From positions 1-34,036 of the forward strand of contig JBAQNA010000047.1 of the NCBI GenBank assembly GCA_049303335.1: a DNA stretch of 34,036 nucleotides. The letters are read 5' to 3'. This document shows positions 7,175 to 15,084 of the stretch, piece after piece (within the stretch, counting starts at the first letter, position 1; every line of letters begins with the position of its first letter). The notes beneath the pieces are model-generated. The model did no database searches. It had not been told where the DNA came from and was given only the letters and a program-made list of their open reading frames with translations. The translations under genes were made by a program, and so were the position numbers. The DNA comes from DAIDAN01 sp049303335. Its GTDB lineage: Archaea > Aenigmatarchaeota > Aenigmatarchaeia > Aenigmatarchaeales > DAIDAN01.

Positions 7175-8212
7175 ATGCCAATCTCGATTTCAATGGCGCT
7201 CGCGGTAATAGTTTCGTTTGCCGCGGCGCTGTTCATAACTCCGAAATTCATCCGCTTTTTGGAAGCTGCGGGCATAAGCGGCAGGGACATACAGAAAAGG
7301 GAAAGGCCTTCGATAGCGGAGATGGGAGGGCCCGCCGTCCTCACCGGTTTTCTTGCGGGGATTTTCTTTTACATCTGGGCGAAAGTTTTCCTGTACGGCG
7401 AAGTGCAAAACCTGGTGGAGCTTTTCGCGGGAATAACAACGATTCTCATAATAACGATAATCGGAATGTTCGACGACCTGAGCAGCCTCACGAGATCCGC
7501 GGGAAAGATTGACAAATTCGGGAATTTGAAAAGAATCGGGCTGAAGCAGTGGCAGAAGCCGCTTCTCACGCTGCCCGCGGCAATCCCGCTGATGGCGATA
7601 ATGGCGGGGGACACCTCGTTGACAGTGCCGCTTCTCGGCCAGATGAATGTCGGAATATTGTATCCGCTTCTTCTTGTGCCGATAGCAATCGTCGGCGCCT
7701 CGAACGCGACAAACATACTCGCGGGAATGAACGGGCTCGAAGCGGGGCTCGGCGCAGTCCTGCTCGCAACATTGGGCTCGTATGCGTATCTGCACAACAG
7801 CATAGCGGCGGCAATGATAGCCTTCACATTCGCCGCGGCGCTTCTTGCTTTCCTGCTGTACAACAAATATCCCGCCAGAATAATGCCGGGGGACAGCATG
7901 ACTTATGCGATCGGTTCCGTTGTCGCTGTGGCTGCGGTAATCGGCAACATGGAGAAATTCGCGCTGTATGTTTTTATCCTGTGGTTTGCCGAGCTTGCCC
8001 TGAAAATCCGCTCCAGAATCGAGTTGGGACACACCGCGGAATCTTTCGGCGTGCTCCAGCCGGACGGGACCATGAAAGCGCCATACCCGAAAATTTATTC
8101 GCTCACGCACGCGGTTATGAAATTGCGGCCGATGAAGGAATGGCAGGTCGTGTCGGTTTTGGTGGGGCTGCAGGTTCTTATCGGAGCGACGGTTTTCCTG
8201 TTGATAGGATAG
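7175..8212 (+). CDS. Polyprenyl-phosphate GlcNAc-1-phosphate transferase-like, ALG7/MraY family
   Basis: A 345-residue polytopic membrane enzyme of the glycosyltransferase-4/MraY superfamily, which transfers a HexNAc-1-phosphate from a UDP-sugar to dolichyl or another polyprenyl phosphate and so starts lipid-linked glycan assembly. Diagnostic motifs are KRERPSIAEMGG (residues 41-52), GMFDD with catalytic aspartates D100/D101, NATNILAGMNGLE (177-189) and the late acidic motif MPGD (237-240). The NILAGMNGLE form resembles eukaryotic ALG7 and its archaeal relatives more than bacterial MraY. The C-terminal APYPKIYSLTHAVMK segment is, from memory, typical of archaeal members. AAAGGTA lies upstream of the ATG. 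With the ALG14/ALG13 pair at 16648-17642 it could make a diphosphate-linked HexNAc disaccharide. Sugar specificity is inferred. Confidence 0.92.
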   Translation: MPISISMALAVIVSFAAALFITPKFIRFLEAAGISGRDIQKRERPSIAEMGGPAVLTGFLAGIFFYIWAKVFLYGEVQNLVELFAGITTILIITIIGMFDDLSSLTRSAGKIDKFGNLKRIGLKQWQKPLLTLPAAIPLMAIMAGDTSLTVPLLGQMNVGILYPLLLVPIAIVGASNATNILAGMNGLEAGLGAVLLATLGSYAYLHNSIAAAMIAFTFAAALLAFLLYNKYPARIMPGDSMTYAIGSVVAVAAVIGNMEKFALYVFILWFAELALKIRSRIELGHTAESFGVLQPDGTMKAPYPKIYSLTHAVMKLRPMKEWQVVSVLVGLQVLIGATVFLLIG

Positions 8213-8220
8213 AATTATAA
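8213..8220 (+). promoter_or_regulatory. TATA-like box for the gene at 8243
   Basis: AATTATAA begins directly after the TAG of the ALG7-like gene and is centred about 26 bases before ATG 8243. No Shine-Dalgarno sequence precedes that ATG, so transcription probably starts at or next to the start codon (leaderless). Confidence 0.5.
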
Positions 8221-8242
8221 GCGTTGAATAGCATTTGAAATT

Positions 8243-10009
8243 ATGAAACCCGGATTGACAAATCAATTAAATAGAAACATAATTCTCATAGCGCTTTTGA
8301 TAGCCATAGCGGGCAGGCTTGCATACTCGTACCAGCTCAACGAAAACCTTCTTGGCGGCTCGGATTTCACGGGCCACATAACGCTCGTGGATTACATAGC
8401 AAAATATCTTGACGCCGGGTGGTTTGAGTTCTGGCATGGCGGATATCCGCTGATAAAATACGTGTCCCCCGACGCCTACCTTATGGCGTCTTTCCTCGCG
8501 CTCTTTGCGGGGGACGTAATCGCGTACAAGATGATAATCGACTTTTTCTTCCTGCTCGCGCCCGTTGCGTTCCTGCTCCTGATAAAGGATTTCCGCCTTT
8601 CTGACTGGCAAAAAGCCGCGGCAGTCCTGTTTTTTTCTTTTTTTCCGGCTGGCGCGCATTACTTTTTCGAGAACAGCTTTACCACCACCGTGAACATTGT
8701 GTTCGCCCTGCTTTTCTGGAAAAGCGTCATCAATTATTCGGAGAAGAAAACGCGAAAAAATCTCCTTTTTTCCGGATTGTTCTTTTCGTTCATGATACTG
8801 GTTCACCAGCTTACCGCGGTGTTTGCGGGAGCGGTGGTTTTTGTCTGGGCTGCTGCAAAATATAGAAGAATAGTCTGGAAGCCTTTTCTCATAGGGGCGC
8901 TGATTTCCGCATTCTGGCTTTTTCCGTTCCTGCTGGAATACAGGGGCGACTCGCTCATGGAAAGTTCATTCAGCCTCGGCGTGGTGGGCTCGATAATAAA
9001 CGACATAGGCGCGCCGCAGCTTGCGGGATTCGCCTTCTTTTTTGCGGCGCTTCTCTTATTTTCGCTGAAGTTCAGGAAGGACCGCGACTTCCTTTCGTTC
9101 GCGGCTGCGATTGTTTTGGTTCTTCTGATAGTCGCCTTCTCATCATACCTCCGGGCAGTCGCATTTGTCTCAATACCTGCGGCATTCCTGTTCGCGAGAG
9201 TTTTTCCCGAAAGAAAATGGACTTTCGTGATTGTGATTGCGGCGCTGGCGATGCTGGCTTTCTCGTTTTACTCGCTGCGCGGAGGCGTGAACACCGCGGG
9301 TTATGAGTCTTGGGAAGTTCCGGTTGCGCCAGACAGGATGATTTTTTATCCGAACGGATATGATTACTGCGAGCAGGCAGGCTGCCCGAAGTCCACGTAT
9401 TCTTCCTATCTTGCCCCGAAATACGGGCGCGAGATAATTGACGGGATGAGATTCCAGTATCTGATGGTCGGCGGAATGCGGGAAAAAAGGTTTGCGTTCT
9501 TCCAGAAAATAACAAGCCCGCTGAACAGCGCGCCCGCGGAGCTGTCTGATATTTTTCGCGCAGGGTTTGTGAACAGCATTGTTGTGAACAAGAATTTCCC
9601 GGAGTTTGTAAAATATTTCAGCGATACCGAATACTTCATCAAGACGAACGAGACAGAACACTTTTTGGTTTTCGGGCCCGCGCAAAAATCAACTTTCATA
9701 GAGCTGGACTCGAAGCCAGTTGAGAGCAGCGTTGAAAGGGGAAGAAATGCCCTGAATGCCGGTTTTGACTGCTCGCCTGGGATGCTTCTTGTAAAGGAGA
9801 GCTATGACAACTATTGGACTGCCTCAATTTCGGGCGAGCAGCTTAAGATTGAGCCGGACAGATACGGGTTTATGGAAATGAAAATCAACAAAACCGGCGC
9901 GTGCGTTCTGGAAATGAGATACAATCCTATAGGCGGCTACGGAATATTCTACATAATCTCCTTCGTTTCGCTTCTGGCGTTCGCCGCGCTTGCAGCTTGG
10001 AAAAAGTAA
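8243..10009 (+). CDS. Polytopic membrane protein, PTPS-related/YfhO-like GT-C candidate
   Basis: A 588-residue membrane protein with about twelve hydrophobic helices. The first outer loop has GGSDFTGHI (residues 38-46, D41 and H45), followed by a WFEFWHGGYPLIKYVSPDAY region. This matches the N-terminus of PTPS-related (PF10131-type) membrane proteins and resembles the catalytic loop of GT-C transferases. The last 100 residues form an outer domain whose SYDNYWTASISGEQLKIEPD and ACVLEMRYNP segments resemble the C-terminal beta domain of YfhO-type proteins. It probably transfers a sugar from a polyprenyl-phosphate donor, or helps assemble surface glycan, outside the membrane. There is no WWDYG motif, so it is not a typical oligosaccharyltransferase. 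Its 3' end faces the convergent radical SAM gene 9 bases away. Confidence 0.8.
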   Translation: MKPGLTNQLNRNIILIALLIAIAGRLAYSYQLNENLLGGSDFTGHITLVDYIAKYLDAGWFEFWHGGYPLIKYVSPDAYLMASFLALFAGDVIAYKMIIDFFFLLAPVAFLLLIKDFRLSDWQKAAAVLFFSFFPAGAHYFFENSFTTTVNIVFALLFWKSVINYSEKKTRKNLLFSGLFFSFMILVHQLTAVFAGAVVFVWAAAKYRRIVWKPFLIGALISAFWLFPFLLEYRGDSLMESSFSLGVVGSIINDIGAPQLAGFAFFFAALLLFSLKFRKDRDFLSFAAAIVLVLLIVAFSSYLRAVAFVSIPAAFLFARVFPERKWTFVIVIAALAMLAFSFYSLRGGVNTAGYESWEVPVAPDRMIFYPNGYDYCEQAGCPKSTYSSYLAPKYGREIIDGMRFQYLMVGGMREKRFAFFQKITSPLNSAPAELSDIFRAGFVNSIVVNKNFPEFVKYFSDTEYFIKTNETEHFLVFGPAQKSTFIELDSKPVESSVERGRNALNAGFDCSPGMLLVKESYDNYWTASISGEQLKIEPDRYGFMEMKINKTGACVLEMRYNPIGGYGIFYIISFVSLLAFAALAAWKK

Positions 10010-10018
10010 GGCGAAGAA

Positions 10019-11482
10019 TTATTTCAGAATTTTTTTCTTTATGCTGCCGAACGCTTTTTTCAGAACAAGGTCGGTCTTGGTTTCCTGCCTTCCTGTAAGC
10101 AGGTTCTTCCCGTACTTCAGTATTTTTTTCGGATGGTGCAGCGCCTGGCTCCTGAAGAAGTTCAGGTAAAGGCTTTTCCTGTAATCCTGCAGCAGTGCGT
10201 AGTCCTTTCTCCAGTGCGGCGCGGTTACCATGCATTTTTCCCAGTTTCCGCCGTAGGATTTTCTGTATTTTTCGAAAATCTTCGTTCCCGGCAGCGGAGT
10301 GAAAATGAAAATGCCGACCTCGTCGAGCCCTGCGGCTGCTAGCCTGCCGATATATTTTTTGGTTTTTTTCCTGTCATCGGCATTTTCGCCGGGAAAGCCG
10401 ATTATGAAAAAAGCGCACGTGTTCATTCCGATCATGTTCGCGATTTTTACGATTTCAACTTGGTGCTCCAAATTCACGGACTTGTTCATCAGCTTCAGCA
10501 CGCGCTCCGAGCCGGTCTCGGGCGCGATTGTTATGTGCGCGCATCCGGCTTTTTTCATCCAATGCAAAACTTCGAAGTCAACTGTGTCCCCCCTTATGCC
10601 GTTCGGCGTGTTCCACGTTATTTTCAAATTACGCTCGATTATTTCCCTGCAGATTCCTATTATTCTGTCTTTCTTCAGCGTGAGATTATCATCCTCGAAG
10701 TGAAAATCGGTTATGCCAAAGTTCTTGACGCAATATTCTATCTCGTCTGCGACATTTTTTGGCGAGCGCGGCCTCCATTTTCTCTGCCAGAAAATCGGGC
10801 TTGAGCAGTACGAGCAGGCGAATGGGCAGCCGCGTGATGAAAAGATAGGAGTGTATTTGCTTCTCATGGGGCCGTGCGCCTCCTTGCGGCTCCAGTACGT
10901 TTCCATCGGAAGAAGGTCGCGCGCGGGAAACGGAACGCTGTCAAGGTCTTCTATGAATTTTGTTTTCGGATTTTCAAAAATCTTCTTGCCGTCCTTCCAG
11001 GCAATGCCGTCTATTTTTCTGATGTCTTTCTTTCCCTCAAGATGCTGCGTCAGCTCGAAAAGCGCAACTTCGCCTTCGCCAAGAATAACGAAGTCCGCGC
11101 CATTTTCCAAAAACTCTTTGTATTCAAAGGATGCGTGGTTGCCGCCTACAACGATTTTCATATCGGGACGGACTTTTCTTATTTCCCTTATTATTTCCAG
11201 CACAACGTTGTGCGAGACCGAGGCGGTCGCGGATATGGCGGCAAGGTCCGCGTCTCCAACAATTTTTGCAATTTCTTCCGGCGCCAGCCCTATGGTCACG
11301 TAATCCTCCTTGAAAGGCTTCACGCTGTCGGGTGCGAGCCCGAACGCGTCTATCAGCCTGACGGAAACGCCTTTCTCGCGGAGATACGAAGCAAGGTATG
11401 AGATTCCGAGCGGCATTGAGGCCATTCCCGCGAAGTTGGTTTTTATGTCAACTGTCGGCGGCCAGATCAATACGACTTTCAT
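10019..11482 (-). CDS. B12-binding-type radical SAM enzyme
   Basis: A 487-residue enzyme. The N-terminal 150 residues have the Rossmann-like layout of a cobalamin-binding domain: WPPTVD, PLGISYLASYLREKG, IVVGGNHASFEYKEFLENGA and the FVILGEGE motif (131-138). The radical SAM domain follows, with RGCPFACSYC (C219, C223, C226) for the 4Fe-4S cluster, then FEDDN, APETGSERVL and FFIIGFPGE as typical barrel motifs. The last 70 residues are basic and could contact a membrane. Family members methylate unactivated carbons or rearrange carbon skeletons of lipids, antibiotics and pigments; the substrate here is unknown. Its paralogue at 21794 shares the SP(I)FWQ-like segment after the cluster motif. The TATA-like box at 11502 suggests a leaderless start. 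Confidence 0.9.
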   Translation of the reverse strand: MKVVLIWPPTVDIKTNFAGMASMPLGISYLASYLREKGVSVRLIDAFGLAPDSVKPFKEDYVTIGLAPEEIAKIVGDADLAAISATASVSHNVVLEIIREIRKVRPDMKIVVGGNHASFEYKEFLENGADFVILGEGEVALFELTQHLEGKKDIRKIDGIAWKDGKKIFENPKTKFIEDLDSVPFPARDLLPMETYWSRKEAHGPMRSKYTPIFSSRGCPFACSYCSSPIFWQRKWRPRSPKNVADEIEYCVKNFGITDFHFEDDNLTLKKDRIIGICREIIERNLKITWNTPNGIRGDTVDFEVLHWMKKAGCAHITIAPETGSERVLKLMNKSVNLEHQVEIVKIANMIGMNTCAFFIIGFPGENADDRKKTKKYIGRLAAAGLDEVGIFIFTPLPGTKIFEKYRKSYGGNWEKCMVTAPHWRKDYALLQDYRKSLYLNFFRSQALHHPKKILKYGKNLLTGRQETKTDLVLKKAFGSIKKKILK

Positions 11483-11501
11483 TTTTAGAACTTGTAGCGG
11501 G

Positions 11502-11512
11502 AAATATTTAAA
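11502..11512 (-). promoter_or_regulatory. TATA-like box for the radical SAM gene starting at 11482
   Basis: On the minus strand this reads TTTAAATATTT, centred about 25 bases before ATG 11482. No Shine-Dalgarno sequence precedes the ATG, fitting a leaderless transcript. It lies in the short gap after the GT2 gene that ends at 11537, so the radical SAM gene may be transcribed separately from the GT2. Confidence 0.55.
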
Positions 11513-11536
11513 CGCGCAGGGTTTTCATATCTGAGT

Positions 11537-12610
11537 CTATCTCCTGTTCTTCTCCCATCTCGCGCCCTTCTTTGTCCTGCCGAGCGCGATGTCGAGCCAC
11601 GCCAGCGAGATGGAAAGCAGCATCACGGAGTTGTAAAACACTTTTTTTGAAACAATCATTGCGGCGCCATACGCAAGCAAGAGCGCCGCCGCAAGCGCAG
11701 GGGAAATTAGTGCAATGTAAAGCAAAATATAAGCTATCGCGAAAGGCGAGAAGAATATCAGAAACCTCCTGAAAGGCAGCGAAGCCATTCCGAAGAATCC
11801 GAATTTCGAGTTGAACAAAAAGTCCAGATGCCTGAATACGTCGAGTATCGAGTATGCAGTCCTTCTTCTCATCTGCTTTATCTCCTCCTTCAGCCCGGAA
11901 GCGGGGCTTTCACAAAATATTGCCTCCTTATCAACAACGCACCTGAATCCTCTTTTTCTTATCATGAACGTCATTTCAAAATCGTCGAAGTGCGCTTCCT
12001 GCGGAATTTTTTCTACCAACGATTTTTTGAAAACGATAAGCTCGCCGTCAAGGCTGCAGCACGAGTCCACCAGTCCTTCCTTGTAGCGCATGTCCCAGTC
12101 CTTTTCGTGGTATGCTTTTTTTCCGTCAAAATAGAAATCTTTTCTCGGCAGGAGTTTCTTGAAGCCGTTCACGGCGCCGGTTTTTCCGTGAAGAAGTGAG
12201 ACGGCGTTCCTTATCGCGCTCTTTTCCAGCATAACGTCCGCATCCGTGAGCACAATAAAATCATTTCTTGCAATCTTCAGCGCCTCGTTTATCTGGTTTA
12301 TCTTTCCGCGCTCCGCGCGGATTATTTTCACTGGAAACTCTTTTGCGATTTCTACGGTTTTGTCATCGCTTGCGTCGGCGACAATCACTTCCATCTTCCG
12401 CCTCGGATAATCCTGCGCGAAAATGTTCTCGAGCTTTTTCCCGATGAACTTTTCCTCGTTGTAGGTCGGGATTATCACGGTGATTTTCGGAGTCTGGAAC
12501 TTTCTTTCCAGCGTTATGTTTTTTGACAAAGCATTCACGATGAAGCCGTAGCCGGCGGTAACGGAAAACAGCAGCGCCGCGGATGCGGCGAACAATAATT
12601 CAGGAATCAT
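11537..12610 (-). CDS. Membrane-embedded glycosyltransferase family 2, processive-type layout
   Basis: A 357-residue enzyme with an N-terminal helix (about residues 3-27), a cytoplasmic GT-A domain and about three C-terminal helices, the layout of cellulose-synthase or hyaluronan-synthase-like GT2 proteins. Motifs are TVIIPTYNEEKFIG (44-57), ADASDD (78-83), LTDADV (121-126) for metal and nucleotide binding, and HFDDFEMT (207-214). QMRRR (246-250) stands where processive enzymes have QxxRW, so the final tryptophan is absent. It probably adds one or more sugars to a lipid carrier. ATG 12610 is preferred over an in-frame TTG at 12616. A TATA-like box about 25 bases away suggests a leaderless transcript divergent from the gene at 12653. 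Confidence 0.9.
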   Translation of the reverse strand: MIPELLFAASAALLFSVTAGYGFIVNALSKNITLERKFQTPKITVIIPTYNEEKFIGKKLENIFAQDYPRRKMEVIVADASDDKTVEIAKEFPVKIIRAERGKINQINEALKIARNDFIVLTDADVMLEKSAIRNAVSLLHGKTGAVNGFKKLLPRKDFYFDGKKAYHEKDWDMRYKEGLVDSCCSLDGELIVFKKSLVEKIPQEAHFDDFEMTFMIRKRGFRCVVDKEAIFCESPASGLKEEIKQMRRRTAYSILDVFRHLDFLFNSKFGFFGMASLPFRRFLIFFSPFAIAYILLYIALISPALAAALLLAYGAAMIVSKKVFYNSVMLLSISLAWLDIALGRTKKGARWEKNRR

Positions 12611-12622
12611 AACCAAAGTATC

Positions 12623-12638
12623 TTTTTAAGCCTTAAAA
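12623..12638. promoter_or_regulatory. Overlapping divergent TATA-like boxes
   Basis: TTTTTAAG (12623-12630) is centred about 26 bases before plus-strand ATG 12653. CTTAAAA (12632-12638), read on the minus strand as TTTTAAG, is centred about 25 bases before minus-strand ATG 12610. Both genes therefore look leaderless and share a compact 42-base intergenic promoter. This spacing supports ATG 12653 over the earlier in-frame ATG at 12638, which would lie inside the promoter. Confidence 0.5.
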
Positions 12639-12652
12639 TGCTTTTTTGTTCT

Positions 12653-13717
12653 ATGTACAAGACCATCGCATCTGGCATTGTCCGCAAGAAATTGCAGCAG
12701 GTGATATTTGACGTCACGTTCAGGTGCAACTCGCGTTGCAGGACGTGCTTCAACTGGAAGAACACGGACAGTGTGAAAAAGGACGAGCTCTCGCTGGAGG
12801 AGATTGAGAAAATATCAAAATCGATGCCGAAGTTCCTTTGGTTTATCGCGAGCGGAGGCGAGCCGTTTCTGCGCGAAGACTTGCCGGAAATATGCGAGAT
12901 ATTCTACAGGAACAACGGCGTGAAGCATTTTTCCATTCCCACTAACAGCCTCCTGCCGACGGTCATAAAAAACAGCCTGGAAAAAATACTGCAAAAATGC
13001 CCGAAGGCGAGCGTAAATCTCGTGCTCTCGCTTGACGGCTTGTTGGAGAAGCACGACGAGGCGCGCGGAGTGAGCGGAAATTTCGAGAAGTTCCTGAAGA
13101 CGTTTTCCCTTGTCATGCCGTTGAAGGAAAAATACCCGAGCCTTTCCGTGAAAGTCCACACCGTGATAACAAACAAGAATTATCGGGACTTGGACGAAAT
13201 AATTTCTTATGTGAAGAAGATCGGACCAGACATTCACACGTTTGATTTTGTGCGCGGCGACGTGAGGAACAAGGAGGTTGCGCTGCCGCCTGCGCAGGAA
13301 CTGAAAGGGATTGTCGGGAAAATAAAATCCGTGTACCGCGAGTATGCGGGCTTCAGGGGAATGGGAATCCACTCGGGGCTCGCGCAGAAGTTCTCAAAAG
13401 CGGTTATGATTTACTACAACGACCTTTTTCTGAAAATGCTCGGAAGCGGGAAACAGATAATACCGTGCTACGCCGGCGAGATGAACGCGGTCATAGACCC
13501 TTACGGGAACGTGAGCTTCTGCGAACTGCGCGGCAGTTTTGGGAATTTTCGGAAGGCGGATTATGATTTTAGAAAATTATGGAATTCGCCCGCGGCAAAA
13601 AAGCAGCGCGCAGAAATAAAAGCGGGAAAATGCTCCTGCTATCATCCGTGCTACCAGTTTGTCAACATAATGTTCAATCCGCTCGAGCTTGCCGCGGCCT
13701 CGAGATATCTGTTCTGA
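12653..13717 (+). CDS. Radical SAM enzyme with SPASM-like C-terminus
   Basis: A 354-residue enzyme. The cluster motif is RCNSRCRTC (C25, C29, C32), followed by the barrel motif ASGGEPFLRED and by LVLSLDGL. The C-terminus has C-Y-A-G-E-M, DPYGNVSFCEL and CSCYHPC, a SPASM or Twitch-like set of cysteines that could hold one or two extra clusters. Such enzymes modify peptides, sugars or lipid precursors. No precursor-peptide gene lies next to it, and the setting among glycosyltransferases argues for a glycan or lipid substrate (inference). It is a clear paralogue of the enzyme at 20322-21455 (shared CNSRC..CF.WKN, SGGEPFLRED and SLDGL..THD or KHD patterns). Its stop is 4 bases from the end of the convergent GT2 gene. 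Confidence 0.9.
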   Translation: MYKTIASGIVRKKLQQVIFDVTFRCNSRCRTCFNWKNTDSVKKDELSLEEIEKISKSMPKFLWFIASGGEPFLREDLPEICEIFYRNNGVKHFSIPTNSLLPTVIKNSLEKILQKCPKASVNLVLSLDGLLEKHDEARGVSGNFEKFLKTFSLVMPLKEKYPSLSVKVHTVITNKNYRDLDEIISYVKKIGPDIHTFDFVRGDVRNKEVALPPAQELKGIVGKIKSVYREYAGFRGMGIHSGLAQKFSKAVMIYYNDLFLKMLGSGKQIIPCYAGEMNAVIDPYGNVSFCELRGSFGNFRKADYDFRKLWNSPAAKKQRAEIKAGKCSCYHPCYQFVNIMFNPLELAAASRYLF

Positions 13718-13721
13718 AATA

Positions 13722-14423
13722 TCACTTCAGCACGGGCTTCAAGTCCTGCTTAATCTGTTTCAGCCTGTATCTCCAGACTTTCGCGCTTGCAAATTCTTTC
13801 CGGTAATCCTCTTTCGGAAAGGAAACGTCGACATATACGGCCTTTGTTTTGAAGCCGTCCTGCTTCAGCCTTTTCAGGGGATTGTACATAACTCCCCAAT
13901 CGCTGTAGCGGCTTTCAAAAAAATACGGCGCGACTTTCCTGCCGAATGTTCTCGACCCGTAGGTGTAGTCCGCGAAATTTTTGAGAATGACGGAAATCGA
14001 TGCATTGATGAGACTCTCCGTCAAAATCTGGAACGGCGGATATGTCAGAAAGGATTTTGCGCTCCTGCTCGGGACAACCAAATCCGCCTTTCCGCCAAGA
14101 ACCGGCCCGATGGTTTTTTCTATCTCTTTCGGATAAGAATATTTGTCGCTTTCCATATAGACGATTGCATCTGCGCCGGAATCATACGCGTGTCTTATCG
14201 ATTCCTTCATTGCGCTTCCGATTCCTTTTCCTTTCTGCCTGTAAATTTTTGCGCCGCTTTCCCTCATTCCTTCAATCGTTTCTTTTGACGAGCCGCCGTC
14301 AACGGTTATTACATCATAGCCATATTTCTTCAGCTCCCGCATAGTTTTTATTATTTTCCCGCCTTCCGCGCTGATGCCTCCGTCCCAGGTGATTGTGGCT
14401 ACTATGATTTTGCCGTTTTTCAA
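13722..14423 (-). CDS. GT2-like (GT-A fold) transferase with atypical motifs
   Basis: A 233-residue protein with GT2 features: VDGGSSKETIEGMRESGA (residues 41-58), KGKGIGSAMKESIRHA (64-79) and a metal-site position reading YMESDKYSYP (89-98), where the usual DxD is ESD. The N-terminus (ATITWDGGISAEGGKI) differs from the standard P-x-Y-N-E motif. It has no obvious membrane helix. It may transfer a sugar from a nucleotide or phospho-sugar donor, or be a related nucleotidyl-type enzyme. The start is TTG 14423; the end of the upstream Dpm1-like gene supplies GGGCGATGA just before it. It is last in the 16598-13722 operon after the flippase and Dpm1-like genes. Confidence 0.8.
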   Translation of the reverse strand: MKNGKIIVATITWDGGISAEGGKIIKTMRELKKYGYDVITVDGGSSKETIEGMRESGAKIYRQKGKGIGSAMKESIRHAYDSGADAIVYMESDKYSYPKEIEKTIGPVLGGKADLVVPSRSAKSFLTYPPFQILTESLINASISVILKNFADYTYGSRTFGRKVAPYFFESRYSDWGVMYNPLKRLKQDGFKTKAVYVDVSFPKEDYRKEFASAKVWRYRLKQIKQDLKPVLK

Positions 14424-14424
14424 T

Positions 14425-15084
14425 TCATCGCCCGAATTTCAAATTCACGCAAATCAGAAAAATTCTCCAGACCTCGCGGAAGCCGGCCATATTGAAGCCG
14501 ACCTTGCTTTTTCCAGCCTTCCTTTTCAGGAAGTGCATTGGAATCTCGGAGACACGCGCGTTGCACGCCTTTTTCGACTTGTAAACTATCTCCATCAAAA
14601 GTTTGTAGCCTTTCGGCTTGAGAACTATTTTGCCAAATATCTCTTTGCGGAACATCGCATAGCCAGACATAAGGTCCTTTACTTTTAATCCAAGAAACCA
14701 CGCGATCACCGCGTTGAAAACCCTGCTCACTAAAATTCTGCTCGCATAATCGTCCGTCTTGCCGCCCGGAACGTATTTCGAGGCTATTACAATGTCGGAG
14801 TCCTCCATCCGCGCGAACATGTCGTTGATGTATTCCGGGTCGTGCGAGCCGTCGCCGTCCATCATCACTACGAATTCCCCGCTCGCTTCATTTATTCCTT
14901 CCAGGACGGCGTTCCCGAGCCCGTCGGTTTTCTGCAAAAGAAGTTTTGCGCGCGCCAGCTTCGGCGGAACACTGCTCTTGTCCACAACGATTATCTCGTG
15001 CTCGGCCTTAACCTTCGTGTGTATGTCCTCGATGAGCCGGTTTATGTAGGGTTCGTTTTTTGTGGGAATTATTATGCTAATCAT
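14425..15084 (-). CDS. Dpm1-like polyprenyl-phosphate sugar synthase (GT2)
   Basis: A 219-residue GT2 enzyme of the dolichol-phosphate mannose synthase type, which loads a sugar from a nucleotide donor onto polyprenyl phosphate at the cytoplasmic face. Motifs are SIIIPTKNEPYI (residues 3-14), IIVVDKS (31-37), GLGNAVLEGI (55-64), and the diagnostic MDGDGSHDPEYI (75-86) with D76, D78 and D82. DLMSGYAMFRKEIF and the basic RKAGKSKVGF loop also fit the family. It lacks the C-terminal membrane helices of DPM1-GtrA fusions. The product would feed the GT-C enzymes at 3157, 8243 and 31970 (inference). Its ATG overlaps the flippase stop codon as ATGA, so the two are translationally coupled. The sugar could be mannose, glucose or another hexose. 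Confidence 0.92.
   Translation of the reverse strand: MISIIIPTKNEPYINRLIEDIHTKVKAEHEIIVVDKSSVPPKLARAKLLLQKTDGLGNAVLEGINEASGEFVVMMDGDGSHDPEYINDMFARMEDSDIVIASKYVPGGKTDDYASRILVSRVFNAVIAWFLGLKVKDLMSGYAMFRKEIFGKIVLKPKGYKLLMEIVYKSKKACNARVSEIPMHFLKRKAGKSKVGFNMAGFREVWRIFLICVNLKFGR

Noticed and set aside
7190..8266. Long minus-strand open frame (358 codons) opposite the ALG7-like gene
   Set aside because: Its translation is rich in R, H, Q and C with no domain pattern, and the plus strand encodes a complete transferase with all motifs. It is an antisense shadow of GC-biased codons.
3157..10009. Oligosaccharyltransferase (AglB/STT3) among the GT-C proteins
   Set aside because: None of the three GT-C-like proteins (3157, 8243, 31970) contains a WWDYG motif, and their outer domains are too short.
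10713..11401. Overlapping plus-strand frames opposite the radical SAM gene at 10019
   Set aside because: They lie wholly inside a well-supported gene, show no motifs, and have no ribosome binding site or promoter.
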